NCBI GenBank assembly: GCA_036346275.1
Contig: CM070715.1
Span: forward strand, 67,753,667-67,817,666
DNA from: Otatea glauca
Taxonomy: Eukaryota; Streptophyta; Magnoliopsida; Poales; Poaceae
Direction: 5' to 3'
DNA: 64,000 bases
A program made the position numbers and the translations under genes. Within the stretch, counting starts at the first letter, position 1. Each line of letters opens with the position of its first letter. The notes beneath the pieces were generated by a model. That model had not been told where the DNA came from, made no database searches, and worked only from the letters and a program-made list of their open reading frames with translations. Shown in pieces: positions 45,900 through 57,914 of this stretch.

Positions 45900-46960
45900 T
45901 CCACAAGCCGATGGATCCTGTACGGTCCTTCCCATGTTGGGGACTATTTGCCAAATTGGTTATCTCTATAGCCGATAGGCAAAATGGTTTTCTAAACTAA
46001 ATCGGCTTCACAAAATGACTTAGGCATTACCTTCTTGTTATAAGCCTTTGCAACCCTCACCTTGTTCTTTTTAAGCTGATCCAGTGTGTGCAAACGTAAC
46101 TCTGCCAAATCATCCAAATTATCGATCATCAAATCCTTGTAATCTTGAGCAGACAAATCATTTTGCCTAGCTATTCATACAGAGTCGATACTAAGTTCCA
46201 CAGGCAAAACAACATCTTGTCCATAAACCAATTGATAAGGCGATAATTTGGTCATGCCATGGTACGTAAGCCGATAAGCCCATAATGACTCTGATAATAT
46301 CACATACCAATTCCTTGGTTTTTCCTCAGTTTCCTTTTGATCAACTTGATCAATGTTTTGTTAGACGACTCGGCTTGACCATTAGCCTGAGCATAATAAG
46401 GCAATGAATTTAATAACTTAATGGCCAAACTTTTGGCAAAACTCTAAAACTCATCGAACATAAACACGGTGTCTTGGTCGATCGTAATAGTTTGTGGTAT
46501 TCCAAACCGATGGACAATATGCTCTGTAACAAATCCAATGGCTTCAACACTTGTAACTTTTTTAAACGCAATTGCCTCAACCCATTTAGAAAAAATAATC
46601 GGTAGAAGCCAATATAAATTTATGGCTTTTGCTTAACGTAGGAAATATTTATCCGATTACATTTATTCCCTATCCTCTAAATGGCCAAGGCTTGATAATT
46701 GGATGTAAAGCTGATGCTGGAGCCAATTGTACGTTGTCAAATTTCTGATAAGTCTGGCACCCTTTGTAGTATTTGAAATAATCTTCCAGCATTGTCAGCC
46801 AAAAATACTCAGTACGCCTTAGCAACCACTTCATCTTATGAGCCGATTGATGGGATTCACAAATACCTTCATACACTTCTCCCATAGCTACTTTAGCTTC
46901 CTCGATTTCAAGGCATCTCAGCAACAATCCCTCTAGAGTCCGATAATATAACACATTATC
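45900..46960 (-). pseudogene. Ty3/gypsy integrase
   Basis: The frame 46954-46670 carries the integrase zinc-binding region: HQSAH, then KGCQTYQKF, where the second cysteine of the CxxC pair has become tyrosine. WLTMLEDYFKYYKGC and LHPIIKPWPF, typical of gypsy integrases just before the catalytic core, follow. The core (46600-45900) is in pieces, with many stops. It joins the RNase H region on its right in normal gypsy order. It would insert the cDNA copy but cannot be functional. Confidence 0.8.
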
Positions 46961-46984
46961 AAGGACAACATACTTTAAAACTTA

Positions 46985-48000
46985 TCATTTAATTCTCCGA
47001 TCAGTAGGTTTTGAGGGATCGGTCAAATATTCCTTTATTTTTGCCCTTCGATCGTTAGTGGTCACACACATAATTGTCTTTTCAATCATCTCACATTTCT
47101 CAAATCGGCTAAAAACTTTATAACCAGATGCTTGTTGAGCTAGCAAGTTGGCCTTGTTATTGAACTCTCGAGGAATACGACTGATGGAAAAAGAAGTAAA
47201 TGAGCCGATCATAGTGAGACACTGCTCCAAATATTTGATCAAGATTTCATCGTAGCAGTTATACTCTCCCTTAATATTCTGGACCACAATAAGGAATCGC
47301 CATAGGCCTCAATAGAATCTACTCCGATATTATCGAGCAACTGTAGGCCTTTAAGCAATGCTTCGTACTCGGCTTGATTATTAGAGCATCTGTAATTCAG
47401 CCTAAATGCGCACTCAAAACTATACCCTTTTGTCGAAATCAGCATGACTTCGATACCATTACCCTCTCAACATACCGATCCATCGAAAAACAGTTGCCAG
47501 GTGGTGACAGATATTAGATCGGCATTCAAATTAGTTTCATATCCTGTTATAAAATTGGCAATTACTTGACCCTTAACTGCTTTAGCCGATTCATAAGTTA
47601 GGTCAAACTCGATGAGCGTATAGGCCCATTTACCAAGTTGACCTTGCAAAATCGAAGCTGACAACATATATTTTATAACATCGGTTTTATGAATAACCTT
47701 ACAAGCTAATGCTAAAATATAATGCCTTAGTTTTGTGTAAGCAAAATATAACGATAAGCAATGTTTTTTACAAAAGGGTACCTAGTCTCCGCATCAATTA
47801 ATCGTCGGCTTAAGTAGAAAATAACTCGCTCTTTTCCATCAACCTCTTGTGCCAAAACAACTCCAACAGTCACCTCTTTAGCCGATATATATAACTTGAA
47901 TGGTATACCTTTTTGAGGTGCGACTAAGACTGGTGGATCGGTCAAATACTCCTTAATGTTCTCAAAAGCATTCTGCTGATCGGCCCCCATATAAACTCTT
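46985..48000 (-). pseudogene. Ty3/gypsy RNase H
   Basis: Two RNase H-like parts are seen. The first follows RT (47990-47727): FENIKEYLTDPPVLVAPQKG and GVVLAQEVDGKERVIFYLSR. The second is an archaeal-type RNase H region with WQLFFDGSVC (about 47500-47470), RCSNNQAEYEALLKGLQLL (about 47390-47330) and AYGDSLL. This tandem pair is characteristic of Tat-lineage gypsy elements. Stops and frame shifts separate the parts. Confidence 0.8.
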
Positions 48001-48830
48001 GATTATATTTTAACTTCAACAGTGGGGTAAATGAACTAATACGGCCATATAAGTTTGAAATAAACCACCGTAAATAGTTAATCTTGCCGATCAACTTCTG
48101 TAAATCCTTTTTGCCGGCTGGTTGCTTAGTTTTGGCTATGGTTTTGACTCTTTCTTGATTAACCTCAATTCCTCTTTCATGAACCATGAAGCCCAAAAAT
48201 TGTCCAGCCGACATGCCAAAAGCACAATTGTATGGATTCAATTTTAAGCTGTGTGCTCTTGTATTCTTGAAGATTGTCTCCAAATCAGCCAAATGCTACA
48301 ATTCTTCTTTGGACTTAACGACAACATCATCGATGTAGATCTCCACAATATGATCGATCAAGTCGTGAAAAATCAAATTCATAGCACACTGATATGTTGC
48401 ACCAGCATTTTTTAAGCCGGACATCATGACTGTCCACTCAAACAAACCTAGGGCACCCAGACACCTAAAGGCTATTTTAGGTATATCGGCTTCTGCTGTG
48501 AATATTTGATTATATCCGGCATTACCATCAAGAAAACTACTGATTTTATTCCCTGATGCAACATCGATAATCATATAACGGCTATTGGCATCGAGTACTC
48601 ATCTTTTGGTGTAGCTTTATTTAACTCCCTAAAATCAACGCACATCCTGAGTTTGCCATTTTTCTTCATGACAGGAACTATATTAGAAACCCATTCAGCA
48701 TATCGGTAAGGCCTAATAAACTTGGCCTCTAACAATCGCTCAATTTCTTCTTTTATAACATTATACAAAGCTGGATTAAATCTTCTAGGAGACTGTTTAA
48801 ACGGCCAATAACCTGGTTTTATAGGTAGCT
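48000..48830 (-). pseudogene. Ty3/gypsy reverse transcriptase
   Basis: Reading from 48768: RPYRYAEWVSNIVPVMKKNG, LRMCVDFRELNKATPKDEY, then in another frame SSFLDGNAGYNQI, VMMSGLKNAGATYQCAMN and the catalytic IYIDDVVVKSK (about 48330). The connection region FLGFMVHERGIEVNQER and NYLRWFISNLYGRI continues to 48000. The domain order is complete and the YIDD motif intact. The frame changes near 48572, and a stop at 48293-48295 disrupts it. Confidence 0.88.
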
Positions 48831-49400
48831 AATGTTCAACAAGTTGTCAACTTAAACTAGGCATCTCATTATATTCGCAAGCAAAACAATCTTTATAATT
48901 TCTTAAATTCTCGACCAACTTTTCCTTATAATCTGCAGCTAATTTTGAACTAATAAAAGTTGGTCTTTTCCTATCAGCATCACCTATGTCAACTTCCTCT
49001 AGCAAATCAGTCGATGTGAAACCTTGGCCTAACTTCTCGATTTATCGGAAATCTTCAATAGCCTCATAGCTATCCATTATTTGCCGATACCTTCGCATTT
49101 TGTCTTGTAAAGCCTTCACTACCGATTTGGACTCCATCAGCACAAAATCTCGTCTGTCCGATTGAGTGTGCTTGGCTTCACATTGATCGGAATAAGCCCT
49201 ATCTTGTTGATGCAGATAAAATCACAGTCGTCTAAAGCTTTACCCAATATACACTCGGCTTCTTCATATTGCCAATTTGCGTCTGAACTCGCCATGTCAA
49301 TATGAGCCGATGTATCGGCTTAAATGACTTCAACATCATCCTTGCTCCATTGGACGAGCATTTGGTGTATAGTCAATGGTACACAGCAATTGGTGTGAAT

Positions 49401-49640
49401 TCAATCTCGCCCAAGCAGAACGCTATAATTACCCTTAGCATTGACTACGAAGAAGACGGTTGACAATCTCTTGATGCCGATTGTCAACTCAGTCACCATG
49501 ACCCTCGTTGCCTCAGTGGGATCGCCTGTGAAATCATTTAAAACTATACTAGTTTTAATAAGATCCTCATCGGACTTACCCAATTTCTTGCAAGTGGTGT
49601 ATAGCATTAGATTGACAGTTGCTCTTCCATCGACATGCAT
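49401..49640 (-). pseudogene. Ty3/gypsy aspartic protease
   Basis: The frame begins near the active site, HVDGRATVNLM, where family members have a D-G-S/G-A type loop. It continues with LGKSDEDLIKTSIVLNDF, the flap-like EATRVMVTELTIG, and ends YSVLLGRD, the usual LLGRDW block. It lies between gag and RT in the expected order. The active-site loop is altered, so it would probably be inactive. Confidence 0.75.
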
Positions 49641-50732
49641 TCTTGATATCGGCTTACCATTGATGTGTCCTTTTAGTTATAATGGTTTCAGATGCCGATG
49701 ATCATCTTGAGTCTTCTCAAAAACTGCATCCTGGACCCCCAAGCATAACTGTGCAAATGTCTCTTTGGCCGATATAGTCCTTATTTTGAACTCGGCTGGC
49801 AACGTGAACACCATATTGATGTCCATCGGAGGTGGAGTGTCATCCCGAACCACAGGTGAATCTAGGTCATCGGTTGAATCAAATGGTTCTTTCTTCCTCC
49901 ACTCCTTTTTAGCAGTCTTAATCGGCCGGAGCTCATTAAAAGCTTGATCTCTTTGTTTTTCTTACTCAGCCTCCCTCATCTCTTAGGTTCTTAGCTTTTG
50001 AAGTCGTCTCCTTTGTGGTTGGCTAAGGCCCAGAGGACACCACCTTGGCTTAGGTTCAATCGACTTTCATACTTTTCCTGCTAGATCAACCTGAGCCACG
50101 GAGCTTGACCCCTCTTTTGCTTGCACTTGGGTTTAGTTTGGCTCAAAAATCCTTTGATGGACTGGTCTTTCATGACTTTCATCAAAAAGGTCTTGTATCG
50201 GCTTAGATATTCTATCTTCAGCCGATCACCTTGGCTAGTCACCTTGACGTGGGTAGTGTTCCATCGAGCACATGTATGGTGACGGCGGAGCTGATCCCCT
50301 CTCCCAACAAAACTGCTCGAAGGGGCATCGTTGGTGAGCTTTTTCCAAATTATCGGGCCAATACAAGTTATCTGACCAATGTGCAGGATAACACGGCCTA
50401 TCATTTCTCCTTTCATATTTTTCAAGCAACTGGGAGAAAGTTGCCTTTGACTTGTGAATCGGCTTGTGTGGTGGCAATGTTCTCTTAGCCTTATACCACT
50501 TGCCGATTTGCAAGTCGCCCTTAGGTTTGATAGTCCTTGAGCTTCTCTCTTCACAATTGGTCTCTATTTGTAGTGAACCAACCATAATTTTTGGGTCTCT
50601 TTGCCACTGGAAGTCGATTGAACATCGACGTGACATGTAACTTTTGACGCTGTATCTTGCAACGGCTCTTTTCCTTTTCTAGAACATCGAACCTTTGCTT
50701 TATAATTTTATCAGCCGAGTATAACATGCGCT

Positions 50733-52480
50733 TCAGGTAGCCGTATAATCTTCTTGTAAAAGTAAGTCAAAAATACCGTCACACTTAGAGGCATCAAAAG
50801 CGTATTTTATTTCCAACTTATTCTTAGTCGGTTTAAGCCAAGAACAGAGTAAAGACTTCTTAGATCCTTTAACCCACTCGGCTATATTTATTTCAACCTT
50901 ATCGTCTTTAGAGGATTCACTTGAACAGTACTCGATGAGGTTAACCTTAGCTTTATCCTTATTTTTATTGTTATTATTGGCTTTGAATTTATCCCTGAAG
51001 CCTCTGTTATCGGTAAAACAGTTTTCTTGAGCCGATAACCTATGCAACAGATGACTTAAATCGGTGAATTCTTGTCCGCCGATTTTTTCCCTCAACAGGG
51101 AATTAACCCCTGGAAGGCCAAATCAGCTAATTGGTTATCATGTAAAGTAACACTAAAACATTGATTTCTTACTTCTCTAATCCTTTTGATATAATCTGTT
51201 ACCGATTCTCCAAATTTCTGGTGAACAGAGCTCAAGTCAGAAATTCTAAGTTCCACACATGCCAAAGAAAAAGTATTCATGGTGTCGGCTTTCTAAATCG
51301 GTCTAAAAATGAACTGAATATAGAGATAAGCTTGTAAACCATGTAAACCTGGCTCCTGACAAAGATAGTGGGAATAACCTAATTTTTAACCCGTTGGTCT
51401 GAGCAGCCTCACCATATTGTGCAATAAATCATCCGACGTGCTCCAAAGTAGTAACAGAGTCATCCCAGGTGAATTTCACAAAATCAGGAACCTTGAAGTT
51501 ATTAGGGTAAGGCATCCGGTCAATGTAATCGGGATATGGCTTTCGATAGCTGATAACCTTCCCTTTAGGCTGTATATCGAATTGATCACACAATACGAAA
51601 GATATCTGATCGGCCCAATTTGTTGTGTTAGCCAACACAGCATTAGGGTTTTGCCAGTTGCACTTGTAATTGGCATTATGCCCCTCGAGTGTAAGCTCGG
51701 GTTGATAGGTTGATTGAGCCGATGTGTATTGAAGAAATTGTTCGTATCCGTTATTTTCCTAGCAATCGGATCAGGTACTGGAACGAAGGGTTCAGAATAT
51801 GTTACAACCTTGTATGGGGCCGTATTCCTCTATGGAATCAGCTCAGCGTATTGTGGATGCCTAGGAGGTTCAATCGGCTATGGAACCGATTGGGAAAAAG
51901 CATAGAACTGGGCCGATGGTAGTAAGTTGGCTGGTACATCCAACTTAGCAGCATCGGTACACGCCTGATAATGTGCAACCCCACTTGCATGAGGATCTCG
52001 TTGAAGTATAATAGTAGGTTGGGTTGGCATCATAGTCAAGGATGAAGTTATAACCGATGGTTTAGGATCGGCAACTGGGCTATGAGTGTTTTGTGTTACC
52101 GAATAAACAAGGTAATTCTGTAGGGTTTGCATTGGGTCGAGCAGGCTTCCAGCCAATGCCAACTCTTGATCTATCGTCTTTACACTATTAGCTATCATCG
52201 GCTTAAGAGTTGTGACTAGAGCCAATGATTGGTTAATCAAAGCATGATGCACAGATTGATTAAGTAGAGTAGATAACTCAGCTTGTGCAGCATGTATTGA
52301 CCTAATAATTTCTTACATACCCTTTTTCCCTTGCCTCTCCCCTAACTGAGCTATTCCGATGAAAATCAATCCAAAAACATTTCAAGAATTCTCATACCAT
52401 TTGTGTTCTGGCATTAAATCGTCCAGTGTAGGGACGATTATAGCATCAGAGTTCAGATTGGAAGGTGGAATCGACTTTCC
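50733..52480 (-). pseudogene. Ty3/gypsy gag
   Basis: On the minus strand, SLVTTLKPMIANSVK-like N-terminal frames (52252-51878) precede a capsid-like block: PDFVKFTWDDSVTTLEHVG (about 51490-51430), then SLACVELRISDLSSVHQKFG, SVTDYIKRIREVRNQCF and LADLAFQGLIP (51280-51110). QEFTDLSHLLHRLSAQEN follows (51075-51020). This is the retrotransposon gag domain that builds the particle. Between 50733 and 49640 the remains continue but are too broken to assign. Stops near 51105 and frame shifts near 51300-51430 and 51640-51880 disable it. Confidence 0.8.
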
Positions 52481-52539
52481 CGACGAAGACATCTGTCCCG
52501 CCGGGGGTGCCAAAAGTGTGTTGGCGCCAAGAGATGTGA

Positions 52540-53179
52540 CGAAGGATCTGTCAGCCCAAACACATGATGAACGCCTGGTTCGGAGTGTGCCAACCGATTT
52601 GATCCTGCAATTGGTAAGATAGGTGGAAAATATGCTTAAAGCCGATCTAGTGTAACAATCAGCAAAGATCTAAAGAACCAAGAAGTTGACCAAATCTAGT
52701 AGACAGCCGATTAGGGTTGAATAGATGGTAGATAAAGGTAGACTTTCCCAAAAGAAGACGACGCGCAACAAAATCAGAGAAAATCAAACCTGATTGGCAT
52801 AATCGATGGAGATCAACAATCGGCGATGCACAACTTTATTGATCAAAATAGAATTACAAAAAAGATTCTAAATTACAAGACTACTCCTAGTTGATAGAAA
52901 AATAAAAGAGTAAATGCGAGTTTGTTTGGTTGATTGTGTTGTTGTTCTCGCTTGCCCTGGACCATCTTTTATAGCACATTGGCCAATCATATCCATCTCC
53001 GACACGTTGTCTACCATGATTCGTATTGGCCTTTATTCGGACAAAAATCTCCATGTTTGAATCAATATCGGTTATAATTCCATCTTCAATTTTTCCTTCC
53101 TTATCCGATATCGGCCAAAATATCCTTCTATCCTTATCGTGACAATCTAGCCATGCCTTACCAAATTTTGGTGCAAACA
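52540..53179 (-). repeat. 5' LTR of the minus-strand gypsy element
   Basis: It starts on the minus strand with TGTTTGCACC (from 53179). A minus-strand TATA box, GCTATAAAAGATGG, lies near 52967-52974, and a poly(A)-like GATCAATAAAG near 52850. A CTTGGCGCCAACAC motif at 52519-52532 resembles a gypsy primer binding site and marks the internal side. The exact inner end of the LTR is not certain. Copia sequence resumes directly at 53180. I could not find the matching 3' LTR on the left. Confidence 0.6.
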
Positions 53180-53184
53180 AGGAG

Positions 53185-53600
53185 GTTACCATCTTCAAGA
53201 TGGCTCACTTCAGGGATTTTCTCAACATCAGGTTGAGCTCCTTCAACTGTCTCAGGTTGTGTTCTCATTTGTTTGGTTCTCTGTTTTGCGGACGTCTCTG
53301 CGGAATTGAGTCCCGTGAACCTGGAGGCCTCCCCCTCTTCTTATCATGAGGGTTAAGACTGGGAGCAATATCCTTCTAGGGTATTTCCACTCTTTTTAGT
53401 TGTGTTTACTACAGGTAAATGAGATCTTATCACTCCCTTATGATCACTGAAATCATTGGCAGATTATTTGCTATTTCTTGCAGACTTTTTCTCCTTTGAA
53501 CTTCAAGTCGGATTCTTTAGTGCGTGGGTCTAAGGACTGAATGCCAGTGACATTTCAATTTATTCCCGATATTCTATAATGTGGTACTTATCTCCCCCTA
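53185..53600 (-). pseudogene. Copia integrase-RT linker
   Basis: Low-complexity, degenerate minus-strand coding between the integrase end and the gypsy insertion point contains a DYKGV-like relic (SDHKGV) and an EVSHLEDGN stretch at its end. The copia protein is interrupted here at 53180 and continues at about 40108. No intact frame is present. Confidence 0.5.
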
Positions 53601-54507
53601 ATGCCGAGAAATTGTCCTTATACAATCAGAATAATGAGCCGTGTATAGATCCCCTGTAATAGGCTCTAGGTATTTAATAATTGGCGGACATTCATAACTT
53701 ATATAGATCCCTAACTTCTGGTAAAGGCCCATGTTGTACGCTGTGGTGGTGAGCTTGGCACATACACAACACAGCCAAATTTTTGCAGATGAGAAATACT
53801 TACTTCTTTCCCACGCACTATTTGCAAAAGGGAATTTTTTTGTATGCAATTGGTCTAAGTTGAATTTATACAATAGTATGCAGCACTGCATAGCCCCAAC
53901 TTCTGGTGGATAACCTTCAATTCTGCAAGAGTGGCCAAGAAAAAAGTTTTATCCTCTTAATTAATGACTCTGCAGGGCTATTTTGTGTATGGACGTAAGG
54001 TACTGAATACTCTACATTAATGCTCAAAGCCATATACAATAATCATTAAATGCCTTTGAAGCGAACTCGCCAGCATTGTCTGTTCGAATAGACTTCTTTT
54101 GGAAAGGAGGCTCTCAATTTAATGATTTGGGCAATGAATTTAGCAAAAGCGTGGTTCCTAATAAATAAGAGACATAAATGGGACCATCTAGTAGAAGTAT
54201 ATATCAGTACCATAAAGTATCTGAAGGGGCCCGACAGGGGCTGAATAAGTCCACAAAAATCACCTTGAATTCTCTTCAGGAAATTCAGTGATTCTTCCCA
54301 AATTTTTAGATAAAAGGGTCCAATTAAGAGCTTCCCTTTAGCACAAGCAGGGAATAAAAAGTCTTCAGGTCTAGGGAAGTCTGTATTTTTTTTATATGTA
54401 TGGCCAGTAGAATTATTGATGATTTTTCTCGTCTTGTTCAACTCAGGATGACCCAATCGATCATGCCAGATCTTAAATATTTCTGGGTTTTTAAGCATTG
54501 TTTTCAT
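53598..54507 (-). pseudogene. Ty1/copia GAG-pre-integrase and integrase
   Basis: The frame 54507-54046 shows the pre-integrase block KIWHDRLGHPELNKTRKIINN, then the CAKGKL segment, ERIQGDFCG-like and SGPFRYFMVLIYTSTRWSH, the copia integrase core. A second frame (53891-53598) gives NMGLYQKLGIYISYECPPII and YLEPITGDLYTAHYSDC, the conserved integrase C-terminal part. Frameshifts and stops break the protein. With the gag at 55360-56253 and the RT at 40108-36700 it makes one copia element of about 5 kb spread over 20 kb. Confidence 0.85.
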
Positions 54508-54509
54508 CG

Positions 54510-55360
54510 CAACACAAACTTCAGGTTTTATATATGTATATTATAACCCAGAGGAGAAGGAAGGAGGTTTTCAACCACATAAATATCAAACCCGTTAAAC
54601 TTAGTCAGGAGTACGTATTATGCACCAATATTTTCTATTTCCATATGGAAACCATTCAAATGAATGCCTTTAAAACTTAGTGGAGTACGATTGGACTCAG
54701 GGTATAATAGGGTATTCTCTATTATTATACGAGTACCCATAGGGAAGAATATGATGCTTTTCCAGTGCCAACTATGAGAGCATCGCTTTTGACGATGGTC
54801 ATAATATTTCCAGTTTTATTAGTCAAAGTCTGAAAATATTTAATCACTCTAAGAATTGAATTTGTGGTGCAACTGTCTGCACAGATTTCCTCCTCCGCCA
54901 TTAGATTATACTTTGTTATATATTAGAAGTATGATTTAACAATCAAGCAATTGTTGCAACAGGAACATATTGCAAAATAGAACAAACATAGCACAATCAA
55001 TCAAATATCCTAGGAAATAATCAATTTATTTAAAGGATAATCGCTCAACAGGAGCATAGTCCAATGTTCATTCTGGAACTAAGACTAAACTAATAAGAAG
55101 ACTATAAAAGAGACTCATAATGATATGCGACATCGACTAGCAAAGTGAAGGAATATTTAGGAGACTAGTTCAAGTCTCCATATGAGTGTCCTTCTAGGAC
55201 TCCTTGAGCTTAATAATATAAAGAACTATATCATCACACTTTCTCAACTTCCTCCTCAACAACTGGTTGAGCAATGAAGTGTGCCTCAACTTTATTTCCC
55301 TAATTCTACTAGAATCTCCTAGTGGATTACATGTAAAGTTTCACCAAATGCTTTCGGGTG
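54510..55360 (-). other. Decayed copia gag-protease region
   Basis: This stretch lies between the zinc-knuckle part of gag and the pre-integrase block, where the aspartic protease is expected. Only scattered short frames are seen, and I could not point to a DTG-type active site. Confidence 0.4.
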
Positions 55361-56253
55361 CAGTAGGTGCATGACCAGTGGCCAGTGCATCCACACCAAA
55401 AGCATGGCTATGGAGGGTCTACTGACTTATTGGCTGGGCCTTGCTTCTGGAAGATACCTGACCCATTTCCTTTAACTTTCCACTGGGGTTTGCCTCTTCC
55501 TTTCATCTTTTTCATTCTTCCATATATCCCCTTTATGCTTTTGGCTTTTTCCTCATCGGTTATTACTAACCCGCTGAGCATTTGCATGTGCTTCAGGCAT
55601 TGCATGACTTCCATTAGGAAGAACGTGATAATTCTTCATTAGGAGTTCATCATGCTTTTCTTCTTCTAGTAGAATGCATATTAGCTCAGAGTACTTCTGG
55701 TATTTGGCATGACGATGTTGTTGCTGCAGTATCCTCATATTGGGGTGGAATATGCACAATGTGTTGTTAATTATTTCAGCATCGGTAACTTTCTTAGTTA
55801 CAAAATGTCAGTTTAGTGACAACCTTGTGCATAACAGAGTTGTATGCTGCCATAGACTTAAAATCCTAAAAATATAGGAGGGTCCATTCACGTTGTACTT
55901 CTAACAACAGGACGGATCTTTGCTAGTTATATCGTTTCTTCAGAGAATTCTATAGTGCCAGAGGGTCCTCCTCCATCAAATATTCGGCCTTCAGGTCCGC
56001 ATAGAGATGGTGCCTCAGGAAGTGTAAAGCCGCACACTTAGCGACTTCAGGAAGAGCAAGGGCACCAGCTTCAGGCTGGGAAATAGTAGCTCTAAGAGAT
56101 CGAACTGTTAGGTTGATCTTGGCATCTATTGCCCAGGTGAGTTAATTGCTGCCATTCTAGGCAAGCTCAATAAATTCCCTCTTTGCGATGTCTAACAAAT
56201 CCTATATGCAAGCATGATTGAATTTTACTACTGGTATAATCGATATTTTCCAT
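55360..56253 (-). pseudogene. Ty1/copia gag (UBN2-type) with zinc-knuckle remnant
   Basis: An ATG at 56253 opens a decayed gag. Blocks on the minus strand include FHPNMRILQQQHRHAKYQKYSEL (about 55745-55675), the partner EEKHDELLMKNYHVLPNGS, PEAHANAQRV, and a glycine/lysine-rich section. A single zinc knuckle follows (CFWCGCTGHW, about 55415-55385). Nearer 56050-55990 are PSLKLVPLLFLKSL-like and LHADLKAEYL-like segments. Stop codons and frame changes are common. The copia 5' LTR, expected to the right, was not recognised. Confidence 0.75.
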
Positions 56254-56321
56254 GCTCACACTTCAATCAATAAAGTTTTGTCTATATCTATTCAGCAGAT
56301 AATTATCCAAAATTTCCCAAG

Positions 56322-56610
56322 ATTTTCCTAGTATTTTCCATAATTTTTTGCTAATTATTAAGCAATTTTCAGAATTACCAATTGATAGAAAAATAAATTC
56401 CAGCATATATAAACATGGAGTAATGCAAAGAAAAATAAACCCAGAGGTATGGAACCCCCAACATGATATTTGAAATTTTCCTAGCATTTTTCATGATTTT
56501 TTGCTAATTATTAAGTAATTTTTAGAATTACCAATTAACAAAAAAATAAATTCCAGCACATGTAAACATGGAATAATACAAGAAAAAATAAACTCAGAGA
56601 TATGGAGCTT
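56322..56610. repeat. Tandem duplication with 153-bp period
   Basis: ATTTTCCTAG occurs at 56322 and 56475. After each, TTTTTTGCTAATTATTAAG, AGAATTACCAATT, AAATTCCAGCA, AAACATGGA and TATGGA follow in the same order. The copies differ at perhaps one base in ten by eye. No coding. The duplication lies just past the copia gag start. Confidence 0.8.
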
Positions 56611-56898
56611 CCAATATGTGATAAATCTATGGTTTAACAAATTTATTGAAGCCCATAAGAAAGTCAATTTCTTGGATTTATTATAAATTTTTAGAATTTA
56701 TAAACTATATTTCGAAATTACAGAGAACTCTAGGACGAATAGGTAAATTTTTATTTTTTTTCTTTTTTTGCTAAGAAATTGGCCATACCTAGTGGGCCGC
56801 TCGGCCCAAGCAGCCTGGCCCATTAATGGTGTGTCCTAGGCGATGGCGGGCGGCTAGGGTTAAAACCCTAGCCACTGTGGCCTTCCACATTGGCGGCG

Positions 56899-57914
56899 TG
56901 TCGGGACCCGAATAAGCAAATCCGGACCCTCCGTGTATAGTGCACTAGTCCAGGATCACGCTAGTGCAAACAGACTCAACATAGATGAATTTCACAATAA
57001 TACACATTGGAAACATAATAAAAGACATCATGTATTAAATATTAAAATGTTGACTGACCTTATGGTCAAACTTACATGATTATGCCTCACAAGGCTAAAT
57101 AAAAAATTAAACTGTAGTAGAATGAAAACGTAGATACACCCCTCAGTATACCATAGGCAACTGACAAGGCTCGCCCCTAAATATTCGTCTCCTCCTAGAA
57201 CACCTCCTCCAAAGCTGGTGTAGACTTCTCACTGGTGATGTTGTTGTTGGCAAGGGTGAGTACTTAAAGCACTCAACAAGTTGTGCATAGAATGCATTTC
57301 TAACATAACATATGCAAGGCTTATTCCAAAGGAAAAGGCTAACATGGCTATTTTGTAGTAAACAAGCATTTATGAACAAGTACAATAAGTAGATTGTAAA
57401 GACAGTAAAACAAATAACAGTAAATAGTAATTTCAGCATTTCAGGTAAACCAAGTTATCCAATCTAAGTCAAGTTCCAACTTTCAATAACAAAGATCCAA
57501 AGATTCCCATCCGTGTTTTCATTTAATAAAATCTAACCCTTGATCAGAATCCCGAGCATTGCTCGATCATGAGCACGGCTATCCGAATAGATTTTACACT
57601 CTGCAGAGGTTATGCACTTTACCCACACAACATAACCATACACCACAAAGGCGAGTGATCATGACAAAAACCTTTCGGAAACCTTTATCCTAACATTGAC
57701 CCTCCCGGTAAGCCATGCACTACACCTTCCCTCAGTGGAGGAGAAGGATAGGACCGACAAACCGTTAGATTAATGTGTAACGCCACATCCTCTGCTATAA
57801 CCACACTTCCATGTATGCACGCTTCTGTGTGATTATCCACCTGAGGAATCATATATCAAGATATCGGTAATCCTACTTAGTTAAGTTTGTCCCATTCCAG
57901 ATCATGTGGTTGCA
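56899..57914 (-). repeat. Gypsy LTR sequence, copy B (left piece)
   Basis: It matches copy A (27211-28250) with the same landmarks. Its minus-strand end reads CGGGTCCCGACA at 56899, a typical gypsy LTR 3' end. The 56640-56898 flank contains CCTAGCCGCCCGCCATCGCC on the minus strand and is unassigned. It is interrupted at 57914 by the insertion described next. Confidence 0.65.
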
